DNA of 49,918 nucleotides from an uncultured Bacteroidales bacterium (GCA_900317925.1 ONIQ01000021.1:1-49918), one strand, 5' to 3'. Counted from the stretch's first letter, positions 1 to 7,981 are shown. A program made the numbers and translations. Notes: a model not told the origin generated them from the sequence alone.

Positions 1-2
1 AA

Positions 3-452
3 AACAGTATTAAAAGGAAATTTACTTTTTCCATCACTGCCAGTAACGGTAAAACCATCCGTCGCCACGGAGCTTCCAACGGTATTATCCTTCCGTCCGG
101 AGGACATTACGAATTGCGGGCCAACCTGGAAACGGCCAACAATGATTTTTACCTGTATTATGCGCACATTTTCTATTACGTGGATGGCGGAACGCCCTTG
201 AAGCCGCGTGATGCAACGGTAGATGCCTATCCGGATGGAAGTCTCTACTACGGCTATCCGGGCAATAACTATGAATATTGCTGGAGTATTCCTTGGGGAA
301 CAGACAGCGGACGTCTGTCAATGGATGCTCCTTATAACCAGGATATTGTGATTACGCGTATCGTCCTTCGGGGCTTCCACGGTACGCTTGAGGATGCCGG
401 CGGTGATATCGGCTTCGGTAACGGCGGCCTTAATGACGGAGGAGGACTATGA
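3..452 (+). CDS. C-terminal part of an unknown, probably surface-exposed protein (5' end outside window)
   Basis: The frame is open from the left edge of the window, so the start codon lies upstream; the visible part is about 149 residues. It is rich in Tyr, Asn, Gly and Asp, and ends in a Gly/Asp-rich tail with repeated GG motifs, typical of secreted beta-rich proteins of Bacteroidales. I recognise no catalytic motif or named domain. The TGA stop overlaps the ATG of the following lipoprotein gene (ATGATG at 449-454), so the two are probably co-transcribed and translationally coupled. A role in the cell envelope, with its lipoprotein neighbour, is inference from context only. Confidence 0.7.
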   Translation, partial: NSIKRKFTFSITASNGKTIRRHGASNGIILPSGGHYELRANLETANNDFYLYYAHIFYYVDGGTPLKPRDATVDAYPDGSLYYGYPGNNYEYCWSIPWGTDSGRLSMDAPYNQDIVITRIVLRGFHGTLEDAGGDIGFGNGGLNDGGGL

Positions 453-2347
453 TGAAAGCTGTGCTCAAATATATCTTGCCCTTTGTTCTGCTAAGTGTTT
501 CTTGCGCCAAGGAGCCGGAACAGACGGCGGACCCCGCGCCCGTCAAGAAAACGGTGCATTATCGGGCCTCGGTTGAGGCCGACCCTGGTACCCGTGCCAC
601 GGTGAATGAGAACATGAAGTATGTGTTTGAGGCTGGCGACAGGGTGTATCTGGAAAGTGAGGGCGGAGAGATTTATGGCTTTCTGTCGTTGTCTAAGGAA
701 AGCGATGCGGGAACTTCTTTGGCTCTTTTTGAAGGCGATCTTACCTGCCAGGAGGGCTTTTCCCCTTTGGCTGATACCCCTGTCACTTTGGTTCTGGTGG
801 GAGTTGCCGATGAACTTCATCCCGTCTCCGGGGGGAAACTGAGTGCGGCGGATTATGGTAACAAAAGTGCCGAATCTCTGGGCGAGGCTGTGCGGCGATT
901 AAGTCATTTTACGGCCTCCGGTAAGTTCGGAGACTTGCGCTTCACACTCACTCAGCAGTCTTCCTTTGTAGTGTTCTGTTTGCAGTTTGACGAGGAACGT
1001 GTTTCGGCGGGCGATGTGTTTTCGGTTACCTTGTATAATGATTATTCTTCGGAAACTCAAACATCTCTATTCTCCGGGTCTTTTCCCGTGAAGGCTGCAG
1101 ATGGTGACATGGAGATTTCCTGGGTTACTGCGTTCGAAGGCGGAACCGCGGTGAGTGGTGCCAAGGTCGTGGTAAGCAAAGCAGAGGAGGCCCCTGTTAT
1201 CTTGCCGATGAATGACCAGACTTTGGCTGCAAGTAGCTACTATACTTTTCAACGTCCCACATTCATGCGGGATTACTTGACCGTTGAGGCTATTGATGGT
1301 CCGACGAAGGTTACTTTTAACAAAGCGACGAATAATGGCATTCAATACAGTCTGGACGGTTATGACTGGAAGAACTACACCAGTGCGGTAACGCTATACA
1401 ATGACGGGGACAAGATTTATTTTCGCGGCAAGGGGACCAATTACCAGCAGACGGGGAATAGTGGAATTCTCACTGCTGACAAAGCAAGCTATGTGTACGG
1501 AGATCTCATGTTTCTCATGTGTGATGAAAAGTACAAGGTCAAGAAGGAGATTGAGGCGGATTTTGCCTTCCAGCGGGCTTTTTATAAGGCAAGTTGGCTG
1601 CAGCTTCATTCGGAGAAAAAACTGAAACTGTCGGCTACCACCCTCAGTACGGGTTGTTATTTTGAAATGTTCAGAGGCTGCACTGGAATTACCTCTCTGG
1701 AGAATCTGGAAATGCCTGGCAGTGGTGTCTCTCTTGTCAATCGCTGCTTTGATTCCATGTTCCTGGAGTGTTCGGGCATTACCGCCATTCCGCAAGGCTT
1801 CCTTCCCTGGACCCAGCTGGCCTTTGCCTGCTACCGGAAAATGTTTGAGGGTTGCTCTAAGCTGGCTACAATCCCGTCCGACCTTCTTCCTGCGCTCACG
1901 CTGGCCAAGGCTTGTTACCTCCGTATGTTCTTTGGATGCTCCAGCTTAACGGTAGCTCCGGATTTGCTGGCAACCACGCCTGCTCCGGCCTGCTACTTTG
2001 CCATATTCAGGAACTGCACGAATATTAGCTATGTCAAGTGCCTGATGGTACTTTCCGCTGAACAACGAATTGTCTACTCGAATCCCAATGATAAAGTGTA
2101 TGATAATACGGCTGATCCGCCTGCCGATAATTTGGAAATCTGGGATATGATTAGCTCCTGGAGTGTTTTTAACAAGTGGCTCGTTACGACGAATAACCAA
2201 CCCTTAAATAACAAGTCCACGAGTGTGTTTGTCAAGAATCCTGGTATGGAGTATTGGAGAAAGAATAATCCCCCTGGTTACAGTAGTGTTAACTGGATGG
2301 GTGTTGTTCCCGGGGAGTGGAATATGAAAAACGATGGAGAAGAATAG
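449..2347 (+). CDS. Large lipoprotein with fimbrillin-like N-terminal part and C-terminal 'MFxGC' leucine-rich-type repeats
   Basis: The protein has 632 residues. It begins with a lipoprotein signal peptide: a hydrophobic stretch, then the lipobox LSVSC with Cys19. The N-terminal half resembles the beta-sandwich region of Bacteroidales fimbrillin-like proteins (a TRATV segment, then 'FEAGDRVYL'). The second half contains at least five related units around residues 407, 437, 465, 493 and 519, each with (M/I)F-x-x-C-(T/S) followed by a Pro-containing turn, 26-30 residues apart. These look like BspA/DUF285-type repeats common in rumen and gut Bacteroidales. Export to the outer membrane surface and a binding or adhesion role are inferred. 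The start ATG at 449 is preceded by GGAGGA; the ATG at 452 is an equally possible start. A strong terminator follows the gene. Confidence 0.85.
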   Translation: MMKAVLKYILPFVLLSVSCAKEPEQTADPAPVKKTVHYRASVEADPGTRATVNENMKYVFEAGDRVYLESEGGEIYGFLSLSKESDAGTSLALFEGDLTCQEGFSPLADTPVTLVLVGVADELHPVSGGKLSAADYGNKSAESLGEAVRRLSHFTASGKFGDLRFTLTQQSSFVVFCLQFDEERVSAGDVFSVTLYNDYSSETQTSLFSGSFPVKAADGDMEISWVTAFEGGTAVSGAKVVVSKAEEAPVILPMNDQTLAASSYYTFQRPTFMRDYLTVEAIDGPTKVTFNKATNNGIQYSLDGYDWKNYTSAVTLYNDGDKIYFRGKGTNYQQTGNSGILTADKASYVYGDLMFLMCDEKYKVKKEIEADFAFQRAFYKASWLQLHSEKKLKLSATTLSTGCYFEMFRGCTGITSLENLEMPGSGVSLVNRCFDSMFLECSGITAIPQGFLPWTQLAFACYRKMFEGCSKLATIPSDLLPALTLAKACYLRMFFGCSSLTVAPDLLATTPAPACYFAIFRNCTNISYVKCLMVLSAEQRIVYSNPNDKVYDNTADPPADNLEIWDMISSWSVFNKWLVTTNNQPLNNKSTSVFVKNPGMEYWRKNNPPGYSSVNWMGVVPGEWNMKNDGEE

Positions 2348-2372
2348 CAACTAATAACCACCATATACCCCC

Positions 2373-2399
2373 GGCCTCTCTTCGGAGAGGCCTTTTTTT
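2373..2399 (+). terminator. Intrinsic terminator of the lipoprotein operon
   Basis: There is a perfect 8-bp stem, GGCCTCTC (2373-2380) and GAGAGGCC (2385-2392), closed by a TTCG tetraloop and followed by seven T residues. It lies 26 bp after the lipoprotein stop codon. Confidence 0.93.
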
Positions 2400-2420
2400 G
2401 CAAACCTCAAATTTTGTGCT

Positions 2421-2675
2421 ATGCAAGTGACCACCATCTCCGCCTTCCGGGCCAACATCAAGCAGTACTACGACAATGTGCTCCTCACGGAGGAACCGCT
2501 CATCATAACCAAAGGAGACACGGGGGCGGTTCTCATCCCGCTCCGGGAGTACAATGCCATGCAGCGCAGGCTGGAAATCCTTGGTAACTCATCGGTTATG
2601 AAGGATATCCGGGAAGGCGTCCGGCAGATGGCCGCCGGGCAACTGATAGAGGTAACAGATATTGACGCACTATGA
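2421..2675 (+). CDS. Phd/YefM-family antitoxin
   Basis: The 84-residue protein matches the Phd/YefM (prevent-host-death) antitoxin family. The N-terminus reads as 'TTISAFRANIKQYYDNV', followed by 'PLIITKGDTGAVLIPLREYNAM', the hallmark DNA-binding/dimerisation half. A helical C-terminal tail rich in Ala, Gln and Asp would wrap and neutralise the toxin. Family members repress their own operon and block a RelE/YoeB-type mRNA-cleaving toxin. The stop codon overlaps the ATG of the next ORF (2672-2675), the normal antitoxin-toxin arrangement, but that toxin gene is truncated here. This antitoxin may therefore be an orphan that no longer neutralises a cognate partner. Confidence 0.9.
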   Translation: MQVTTISAFRANIKQYYDNVLLTEEPLIITKGDTGAVLIPLREYNAMQRRLEILGNSSVMKDIREGVRQMAAGQLIEVTDIDAL

Positions 2676-2920
2676 AACTGTACCTGAGCCCTAAGGCCCA
2701 ATACCAATATCAGTGCCTGAAGGGCCGGAGCGTGCCGTATGCAGAGCAGGTAAAGACGCTTCTTGATAGCAGCGGATTAAATGTACCCCCTGTATCACTT
2801 TCAAATGTACCGGGCATATCAGAATCAAATGTACCACCTGCCGGTGTTAACCGGTGCCAGCTGCGGTTAGGCAGGAACTTCAAATCGGTTGCTTTAAGTT
2901 TGACAGTAAGCATCCGATAA
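2672..2920 (+). pseudogene. Truncated RelE/YoeB-like toxin fused to insertion-sequence end
   Basis: The ORF starts in the ATGA overlap with the antitoxin gene. Its first roughly 36 residues ('MKLYLSPKAQYQYQ...EQVKTLLD') have the beta-strand/helix start of a RelE/YoeB/Txe-type mRNA interferase. From about position 2779 the coding sequence becomes three copies of AAATGTACC spaced 24 bp apart, translated as repeated 'NVPP' or 'NVPG'. That is transposon-end sequence, not toxin. The catalytic C-terminal half of the toxin is absent, so the product should be inactive. The toxin assignment rests on gene order and the first residues only. Confidence 0.7.
2779..2835. mobile_element. Remnant of an IS21-like terminal repeat region
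   Basis: AAATGTACC occurs at 2779-2787, 2803-2811 and 2827-2835, an exact 24-bp period, with TATCA between copies. Regularly spaced multiple terminal repeats of this kind, which bind the IstA transposase, are characteristic of IS21-family element ends, and AAATGTACC-type repeats are familiar from Bacteroidota members. No istA or istB gene is present nearby, so only one end remains. It interrupts the toxin gene. Confidence 0.55.
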
Positions 2921-3196
2921 ACCACGTCTATTAGGACTGCCTGGTAGTGGCTACCTTTGCATCAAAGACTTATTAGCCATGATGACAAAGGAAGAGGTCG
3001 CCCAGATATGCACCCAAACAGGGAGACGATACCGCCGGCGAGTTCCTACAATTGGTATCAGGAGGATCTTTTCTTCCCAATCCCATAAAGCCTGCCAGAT
3101 CAAGGAGCGGAAAACATGCGAAAGAGCTTTCATACGCTCTCAGGAGTGGTGCGGAATAAGATTGGTGGGGACCCGATGAACGGTGACGTATACATT
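2906..3196 (+). mobile_element. Decayed IS66-family element (left end plus pieces of orf1 and tnpB)
   Basis: The segment from GTAAG at 2906 into ATGATGACAAAGG at 2979 looks like the left end and leader of Bacteroidales IS66 elements. 'MMTKEEV' at 2979 is the usual start of the small IS66 orf1 product. A second piece in another frame from 3034 reads 'AGEFLQLVSGGSFLPNP', another orf1 region. A third frame from 3117 reads 'MRKSFHTLSGVVRNKIGG' and then 'DPMNGDVYI', the conserved core of IS66 TnpB. The three pieces are compressed into about 220 bp, so large internal deletions have removed most of the element, including the whole DDE transposase. It cannot move by itself. Confidence 0.75.
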
Positions 3197-3300
3197 CTAG
3201 CCATACTCCAGGCTCGCTCTAAGCATACTCTAAGCTGCTTCTAGCCATACTCTAGGCTCGCTCCAGGCTTACTCAATGAGTATGGGTAGAGTATGGGTGA
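3197..3300. repeat. Array of 11-bp units, seven direct then two inverted
   Basis: Consecutive 11-mers from 3197 are CTAGCCATACT, CCAGGCTCGCT, CTAAGCATACT, CTAAGCTGCTT, CTAGCCATACT, CTAGGCTCGCT and CCAGGCTTACT (ending at 3273). After a 5-bp spacer come AGTATGGGTAG (3279-3289) and AGTATGGGTGA (3290-3300), the same motif on the opposite strand. The higher-order period is 22 and 44 bp (units 1 and 5 are identical). Function unknown. The period of about one helical turn suggests phased protein binding or a structured RNA. Confidence 0.8.
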
Positions 3301-3334
3301 GGTGAGAGTGAAGGGAGGAAAAATTAATAGCGCC

Positions 3335-4204
3335 ATGGATCAGTTTACGCCCAACTGCTACGTGGAGGTGGGCACTTCCGGCATTCTGGCAAAAATCGAG
3401 GCTCTGCGCATGTACAGAGGGGTGATGCGACCCTATCCGCACCCCCGGTCCGAAGAGTACATTACCGGCCTTGCCGCCTTCCGCGGCAAACGGACCGGTT
3501 ACGGCGGATTATTCACTTCCGACAATCCGGTCTACATCTATGGCGACCTCATGAGCCTGGTCTGTGATGCGAACTATGAACCCCTGCGTTCCCTTACTGC
3601 GACGAATGCCTTCAAGGAATCCTTCAAGGGCCGGACAAATATCGATATTGACCCGGAAAAGGAGCTTGTTCTGTCGGCGGAGACGGTGGGCACATCCGGC
3701 TACTTGTCCATGTTTGAAGGGTGTACCAGCCTTACTGCTCCCCCGGATATGAGCAAGATGAAAACCGTAGAATCGGGCAATTGGAATTCCGGAACCAACG
3801 GCGACGGCAATGCACAAAAAACGTATGGAGGATGCCTGAATATGTTCAAGGGCTGCACCTCCCTCACGTCTCTTCCCGACTTGTCCGGTCTGCAGACCGT
3901 TGAAGGCTACGGCATGTACAGAATGTTCTTTCAATGTACCGGTCTCACTTCCGTCCCGGCGGGTCTGTTAAGTGGTGTGACCCAGTTCGAGCAAGGCAGC
4001 TTCTTCGGGATGTTCGAGAGCTGTTCCTCGCTTACAAGCATCAGGTGTCTTGCCACCAATTCGAAAAGCATCAATGCCACGGACAAGTGGCTGCAAAACG
4101 CCAAAAATACTGCTGAGTGTACTTTTTACAAGAAGGCAGGTGCCGTATGGAAAACCGGCACCAACGGCATCCCCGACAAGTGGAATGTTGTGGAAGTGGA
4201 CTGA
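3335..4204 (+). CDS. 5'-truncated, apparently chimeric 'MFxGC'-repeat protein
   Basis: The ORF can begin at 3293 or at ATG 3335; 3335 is preferred because GGAGGA lies at 3314-3319 and the upstream codons fall in the repeat array. From about 3520 onward it is a paralogue of the lipoprotein at 449-2347: 'VYIYGDLMSLVCDANY' matches 'YVYGDLMFLMCDEKY', and the units MFEGCTS, MFKGCTS, MFFQCTG and MFESCSS follow. It has no signal peptide and no fimbrillin-like region. The first roughly 50 residues ('MDQFTPNCYVEV...PYPHPRSEEYI') instead resemble the C-terminal end of PIG-L/LmbE deacetylases. It is probably a recombination product and may not be expressed or exported. The stop lies 5 bp from the convergent mnmA stop. 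Confidence 0.65.
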   Translation: MDQFTPNCYVEVGTSGILAKIEALRMYRGVMRPYPHPRSEEYITGLAAFRGKRTGYGGLFTSDNPVYIYGDLMSLVCDANYEPLRSLTATNAFKESFKGRTNIDIDPEKELVLSAETVGTSGYLSMFEGCTSLTAPPDMSKMKTVESGNWNSGTNGDGNAQKTYGGCLNMFKGCTSLTSLPDLSGLQTVEGYGMYRMFFQCTGLTSVPAGLLSGVTQFEQGSFFGMFESCSSLTSIRCLATNSKSINATDKWLQNAKNTAECTFYKKAGAVWKTGTNGIPDKWNVVEVD

Positions 4205-4209
4205 TTCCC

Positions 4210-5577
4210 TTATGCCGAAATAACCCCGCTGGCGAGGACTTCGTCGCCGTCGTAGAGGGCGGCGAACTGACCGGGGGTGATGCCCCGCTGGGGCTCGTCG
4301 AAGAGGACGAACAGGCCGTTTTCACGGCAGAAGACCCAGGCGTCCTGAAGAGGCTGGCGATACCGGATGCGGACCCGGTAACGGCGCATCCCGCCAGGGG
4401 CCGGAAGACCGCCGGGACGGACTTCGTGTATTTCTTCCGGCAAAATACGCAAACAGCTACGTGACAATCCTTTATGCGTATGGCCCTCCCCCACGTAAAT
4501 CCGGTTGGAGGGAATGTCTGTAGCCAGGACGAACAGGCTGTCCTTGTGCCCGCCGATATTCAGTCCCTTGCGCTGCCCTACCGTATAGAACTGGGCCCCT
4601 TCATGGACACCCACGATCTTTCCGTAAGGGTTTTCTTTCCAGCGGGTCTTGCGGACATGCTTCTTTCCGCTGCGATAGGTTTCCGGCTCAAAGGAAATGT
4701 CGTAATGCAGCGGGGTGGCAAGCAGGGCCAGGTCCTCGTCCGTCAGGCCGTTCAGCCGGTCCGGGTCATAGACGTTGCGGGCCGCCGCGGCCGAGCATTT
4801 ATCTTCTGAAATATAGCTGGTTACGGGATGGAAATCCGTCCCGTCCGCCACCAGCGAAGAGAGCATTCCCATCTGGCGGATATATAGCGGATCGGACGCA
4901 TAATATGCGTCATAGACCTCGACCACCTCTCCTTCCACGCTCTTGAGTTTCTGCTGCAGGAAGACCGGCAAGTCCACCTTCCCCACGAAACAAATGCCTT
5001 GGGAGTCCTTTTTGTCGGCCGACGGCAAGTCGGCTTCGGCCGCCAGGGCCCGTACCTCCTTCTTGAGCAGGTGACCGATGGGGAACATCGCCTTGGAAAG
5101 CTGGTCCTGGTTGAGTTGGCACAGGAAATAGCTCTGGTCCTTGCCCGGGTCCACCCCCGCCAGCAGACGGTAGGAGCCGTCCGCAGCCTGCTCCCGGCGG
5201 CAGTAGTGGCCGGTGGCCACGCAATCGGCCCCCAGACGGGCGGCGGCCTTCAGGAAGGCGTCGAACTTGATTTCCCGATTGCAGAGGACATCGGGATTGG
5301 GCGTGCGGCCGCGGGCATATTCATCGAACATGTAATCCACCACGCGGGCCCGGTACTCCTTGCTCAAGTCCACGAAATAGAACGGAATGCCGATTTTGCG
5401 GGCCACCATCTCGGCCACGAAGCGGTCTTCTTCCCACTCGCAGTCACCATGCAGGGTCCCTTCCGTATCGTGCCAGTTCTGCATGAACATGGCAAAAACA
5501 TCGTAGCCCTGCTGCTTAAGCAGCAAAGCCGCGACGGAAGAATCCACACCTCCGGATAAACCAACGCATATTTTCAT
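4210..5577 (-). CDS. mnmA: tRNA-specific 2-thiouridylase MnmA (with unusual insertion)
   Basis: MnmA transfers sulfur to U34 of tRNA-Lys, -Glu and -Gln in the cytoplasm, using ATP to adenylate the base. The N-terminal PP-loop SGGVDSS (residues 8-14), the first catalytic cysteine in 'PNPDVLCNREIKF', the second in 'SQGICFVGK', and 'YTVGQRKGLNIGG' in the central domain are all present. ATG 5577 is chosen because the protein then starts exactly at 'MKICVGLSGG'; the longer frame to 5622 would run through the promoter. At 455 residues it is clearly longer than the usual 360-380. The excess is a block of roughly 90 residues between 'EGEVVEV' and 'GKIVGVHEGAQF'. The gene is divergent from cdd. Confidence 0.93.
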   Translation of the reverse strand: MKICVGLSGGVDSSVAALLLKQQGYDVFAMFMQNWHDTEGTLHGDCEWEEDRFVAEMVARKIGIPFYFVDLSKEYRARVVDYMFDEYARGRTPNPDVLCNREIKFDAFLKAAARLGADCVATGHYCRREQAADGSYRLLAGVDPGKDQSYFLCQLNQDQLSKAMFPIGHLLKKEVRALAAEADLPSADKKDSQGICFVGKVDLPVFLQQKLKSVEGEVVEVYDAYYASDPLYIRQMGMLSSLVADGTDFHPVTSYISEDKCSAAAARNVYDPDRLNGLTDEDLALLATPLHYDISFEPETYRSGKKHVRKTRWKENPYGKIVGVHEGAQFYTVGQRKGLNIGGHKDSLFVLATDIPSNRIYVGEGHTHKGLSRSCLRILPEEIHEVRPGGLPAPGGMRRYRVRIRYRQPLQDAWVFCRENGLFVLFDEPQRGITPGQFAALYDGDEVLASGVISA

Positions 5578-5602
5578 CAGGATTCCGTTCCTAATATTGG
5601 TG

Positions 5603-5630
5603 CAAATATAGATAAAAAACACTATATTTG
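5603..5630. promoter_or_regulatory. Divergent -7 elements for mnmA (minus) and cdd (plus)
   Basis: Plus strand: TATATTTG at 5623-5630 fits the Bacteroidota -7 consensus TAnnTTTG, 26 bp before the cdd ATG. Minus strand: the same octamer TATATTTG reads from 5610 to 5603, 25 bp before the mnmA ATG. The -33 elements are weak for both (TTGG at 5597-5600 with a long spacer for cdd). Confidence 0.6.
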
Positions 5631-5656
5631 TAAGAATTCAATAACGGAAAAAGAAG

Positions 5657-6142
5657 ATGAGAAACACGAATTGGGTTATACGCTACCGCGAATACGATTC
5701 CCTGGAAGAACTTGATCCCAAGGACCGGGCCCTTACCGAGGCTGCCATCGAGGCACAGAAGACTTCGTATGCCCCTTATTCTCAGTTTAACGTGGGGGCA
5801 GCCGTCCGCCTGGAGGACGGGACGGTGGTGAAGGGTTCCAACCAGGAAAACGCCGCCTCTCCGGCCGGACTGTGCGCCGAACGGACCGCCATGTTCGCCG
5901 CCAGCGCCCAGCATCCCGGCCTGGCCATGGAAAGCATCGCCATCGCCGGCGGCCACCGCTATACCATCACCGGACAACCGGTAAGTCCGTGCGGTTCCTG
6001 CCGCCAGGTCATGTCTGAGTATCAACGAAAATCGGGCGTTCCCATGTCCATCATCCTGTACGGGAAAGACAAGATCAAGGTATTTGACCGCGTGGAGGAT
6101 ATCCTCCCCTTCATTTTTGATTCGTTGGAAACGGAGAAGTAG
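5657..6142 (+). CDS. cdd: Cytidine deaminase
   Basis: This 161-residue enzyme deaminates cytidine and deoxycytidine to the uridine forms in pyrimidine salvage. The zinc site is visible as 'CAERTA' (Cys plus catalytic Glu) and 'PCGSCRQ' (two Cys), the tetrameric all-cysteine type of bacterial Cdd. 'YAPYSQFNVGAA' is the substrate-binding strand. The length is slightly above the usual 130-140 because of an N-terminal extension. It is first in an operon: the ABC exporter gene begins 3 bp after its stop. The start follows a Bacteroidota -7 box and a purine-rich stretch (AAAAAGAAG). Confidence 0.95.
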   Translation: MRNTNWVIRYREYDSLEELDPKDRALTEAAIEAQKTSYAPYSQFNVGAAVRLEDGTVVKGSNQENAASPAGLCAERTAMFAASAQHPGLAMESIAIAGGHRYTITGQPVSPCGSCRQVMSEYQRKSGVPMSIILYGKDKIKVFDRVEDILPFIFDSLETEK

Positions 6143-6145
6143 CTT

Positions 6146-7981
6146 ATGAAGGAATTCTGGCAAATCATGCTGCGCTATGTGGCACCTTATAAACGGTTCC
6201 TGGGCGGGGCCGTCATCATGAACATTCTGTCGGCTGTCCTGAACATTTTCTCGTTCGCCCTCATCATCCCCATGCTCAAAATCCTGTTCGGCCTGGAGCA
6301 GGGAGCCTATGAGTTCATCCCCTGGGATGCCGCCGGAACGGACCTGATGGCGAAACTCACCAACAACTCGTATTACTATGTGACCGAGTTCTCACAGACC
6401 ATCGGCGCCTCCAAGGTTCTCCTGCTGCTCTGCCTCTTCGTGAGCGTGACCACCATCCTCAAGACCGCCTGCTATTTCGGCGCGTCGGCCGTGATGATTC
6501 CCATCCGCACCGGTGTTGTGAAGGATATCCGCATGGAGATTTACAACAAGATCCTGAGCCTTCCCATCGGCTTTTTCTCCGAAGAGAAGAAGGGCGACAT
6601 CATCGCCCGCATGAGCGGTGATGTGCAGGAAGTGGAGAATTCCATCACCAGTTCCATCGAGGTCCTGATCAAGAACCCCATCCTGATTATCTTCTATTTC
6701 GGCACCCTGCTCTTTATCAGCTGGCAACTGACGCTGTTCACCATCCTCTTCGTTCCCGTCATGGGCTGGATCATGGGCGTCATCGGCAAACAGCTCAAGC
6801 GCGGCTCGCTGGAAGCCCAGTCGCTCTGGAGCGACACCATGTCGCAGGTAGAGGAAACCCTGGGCGGCCTGCGCATCATCAAGGCCTTCAACGCCGAGAA
6901 AGGCATGTCCGGCCGCTTCGACGGGGTTACCGGGGCCATGCGGCGCAAGCTGAACCGCGTCACCATCCGCCAGGCTTCTGCTCACCCGGTGAGCGAGTGT
7001 CTGGGCACCATCATGATCTGCATCGTCCTCTGGTTCGGCGGCACGCTCATCCTCTCGGACAACGCGCCCATCGACGCACCGACCTTTATCTACTACATGG
7101 TCATCCTGTACAGCGTCATCAACCCGCTCAAGGAATTCTCCAAAGCCAGTTACGCCATCCCGAAAGGACTCGCTTCCATGGAACGCATCAACAAGATCCT
7201 GGAAGCGGACAATTCCATCCAGGAGCCCGTGCAGCCGGCCAAACTGGATGGTTTCCGCGAGAAAATCAGCTTCCGCGATGTCAGTTTCCGCTACAACGAC
7301 AGCCGGCAGATCCTGTTCGATATCGATCTGGACATCGAAAAAGGGAAAACCGTCGCGATCGTGGGCGAATCGGGTGCCGGCAAATCCACGCTGGTGGACC
7401 TGATTCCGCGGTTCTATGATCCCACGAAGGGGAAGATTACCATCGACGGGACCGATATCCGCAGCTTCCGTTCGGCCGACCTGCGGTCCATGATGGGCAT
7501 CGTGAACCAGGAGCCCATCCTCTTCAACGATACCATTTTCAACAACATTGCCTTCGGCGTGGAGGATGCCACCATGGAACAGGTGGTAGAGGCGGCCAAG
7601 GTTGCCAACGCGCACGAATTCATCATGGAGAAGGAAGAAGGCTACCAGACCAATATCGGCGACCGGGGCGTCAAGCTTTCGGGAGGCCAGCGGCAGCGGC
7701 TTTCCATTGCACGCGCCATCCTCAAAAACCCGCCCATTCTCATCCTGGACGAGGCAACGGCATCGCTGGATACGGAATCGGAACGCATCGTGCAGGAAGC
7801 GCTGGACCACTTGATGTCCACCCGCACCACCATTGCCATCGCCCACCGGCTTTCCACCATCAAGAATGCCGACGAGATCATCGTCATGAAAGAGGGCCGC
7901 ATCGTGGAACGCGGCCGCCACGACGAGCTGCTGGCACTGGATGGCTATTACAAGAAACTTCACGACATGCAAGCCCTGTAA
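6146..7981 (+). CDS. MsbA-like ABC exporter (fused membrane and ATPase domains)
   Basis: The protein has 611 residues. The N-terminal ~340 residues form a six-helix ABC exporter membrane domain (hydrophobic segments near residues 20-45, 85-115, 170-205 and 285-325). The C-terminal nucleotide-binding domain has Walker A GESGAGKST (near residue 407), the signature LSGGQRQR (near 512), Walker B ILILDEAT (near 533) and the switch histidine in 'IAIAHRLST'. It acts as a homodimer in the inner membrane. Similarity in architecture to MsbA suggests lipid A or another lipid as substrate, consistent with waaA elsewhere in the window, but substrate specificity cannot be read from the sequence. It is 3 bp after cdd and 3 bp before the CBM9-like gene. 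Confidence 0.9.
   Translation: MKEFWQIMLRYVAPYKRFLGGAVIMNILSAVLNIFSFALIIPMLKILFGLEQGAYEFIPWDAAGTDLMAKLTNNSYYYVTEFSQTIGASKVLLLLCLFVSVTTILKTACYFGASAVMIPIRTGVVKDIRMEIYNKILSLPIGFFSEEKKGDIIARMSGDVQEVENSITSSIEVLIKNPILIIFYFGTLLFISWQLTLFTILFVPVMGWIMGVIGKQLKRGSLEAQSLWSDTMSQVEETLGGLRIIKAFNAEKGMSGRFDGVTGAMRRKLNRVTIRQASAHPVSECLGTIMICIVLWFGGTLILSDNAPIDAPTFIYYMVILYSVINPLKEFSKASYAIPKGLASMERINKILEADNSIQEPVQPAKLDGFREKISFRDVSFRYNDSRQILFDIDLDIEKGKTVAIVGESGAGKSTLVDLIPRFYDPTKGKITIDGTDIRSFRSADLRSMMGIVNQEPILFNDTIFNNIAFGVEDATMEQVVEAAKVANAHEFIMEKEEGYQTNIGDRGVKLSGGQRQRLSIARAILKNPPILILDEATASLDTESERIVQEALDHLMSTRTTIAIAHRLSTIKNADEIIVMKEGRIVERGRHDELLALDGYYKKLHDMQAL

Noticed and set aside
3221-3300. CRISPR or rRNA-like repeat in the 11-bp array
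   Set aside because: The units are contiguous without spacers and too short; this is a simple phased repeat.
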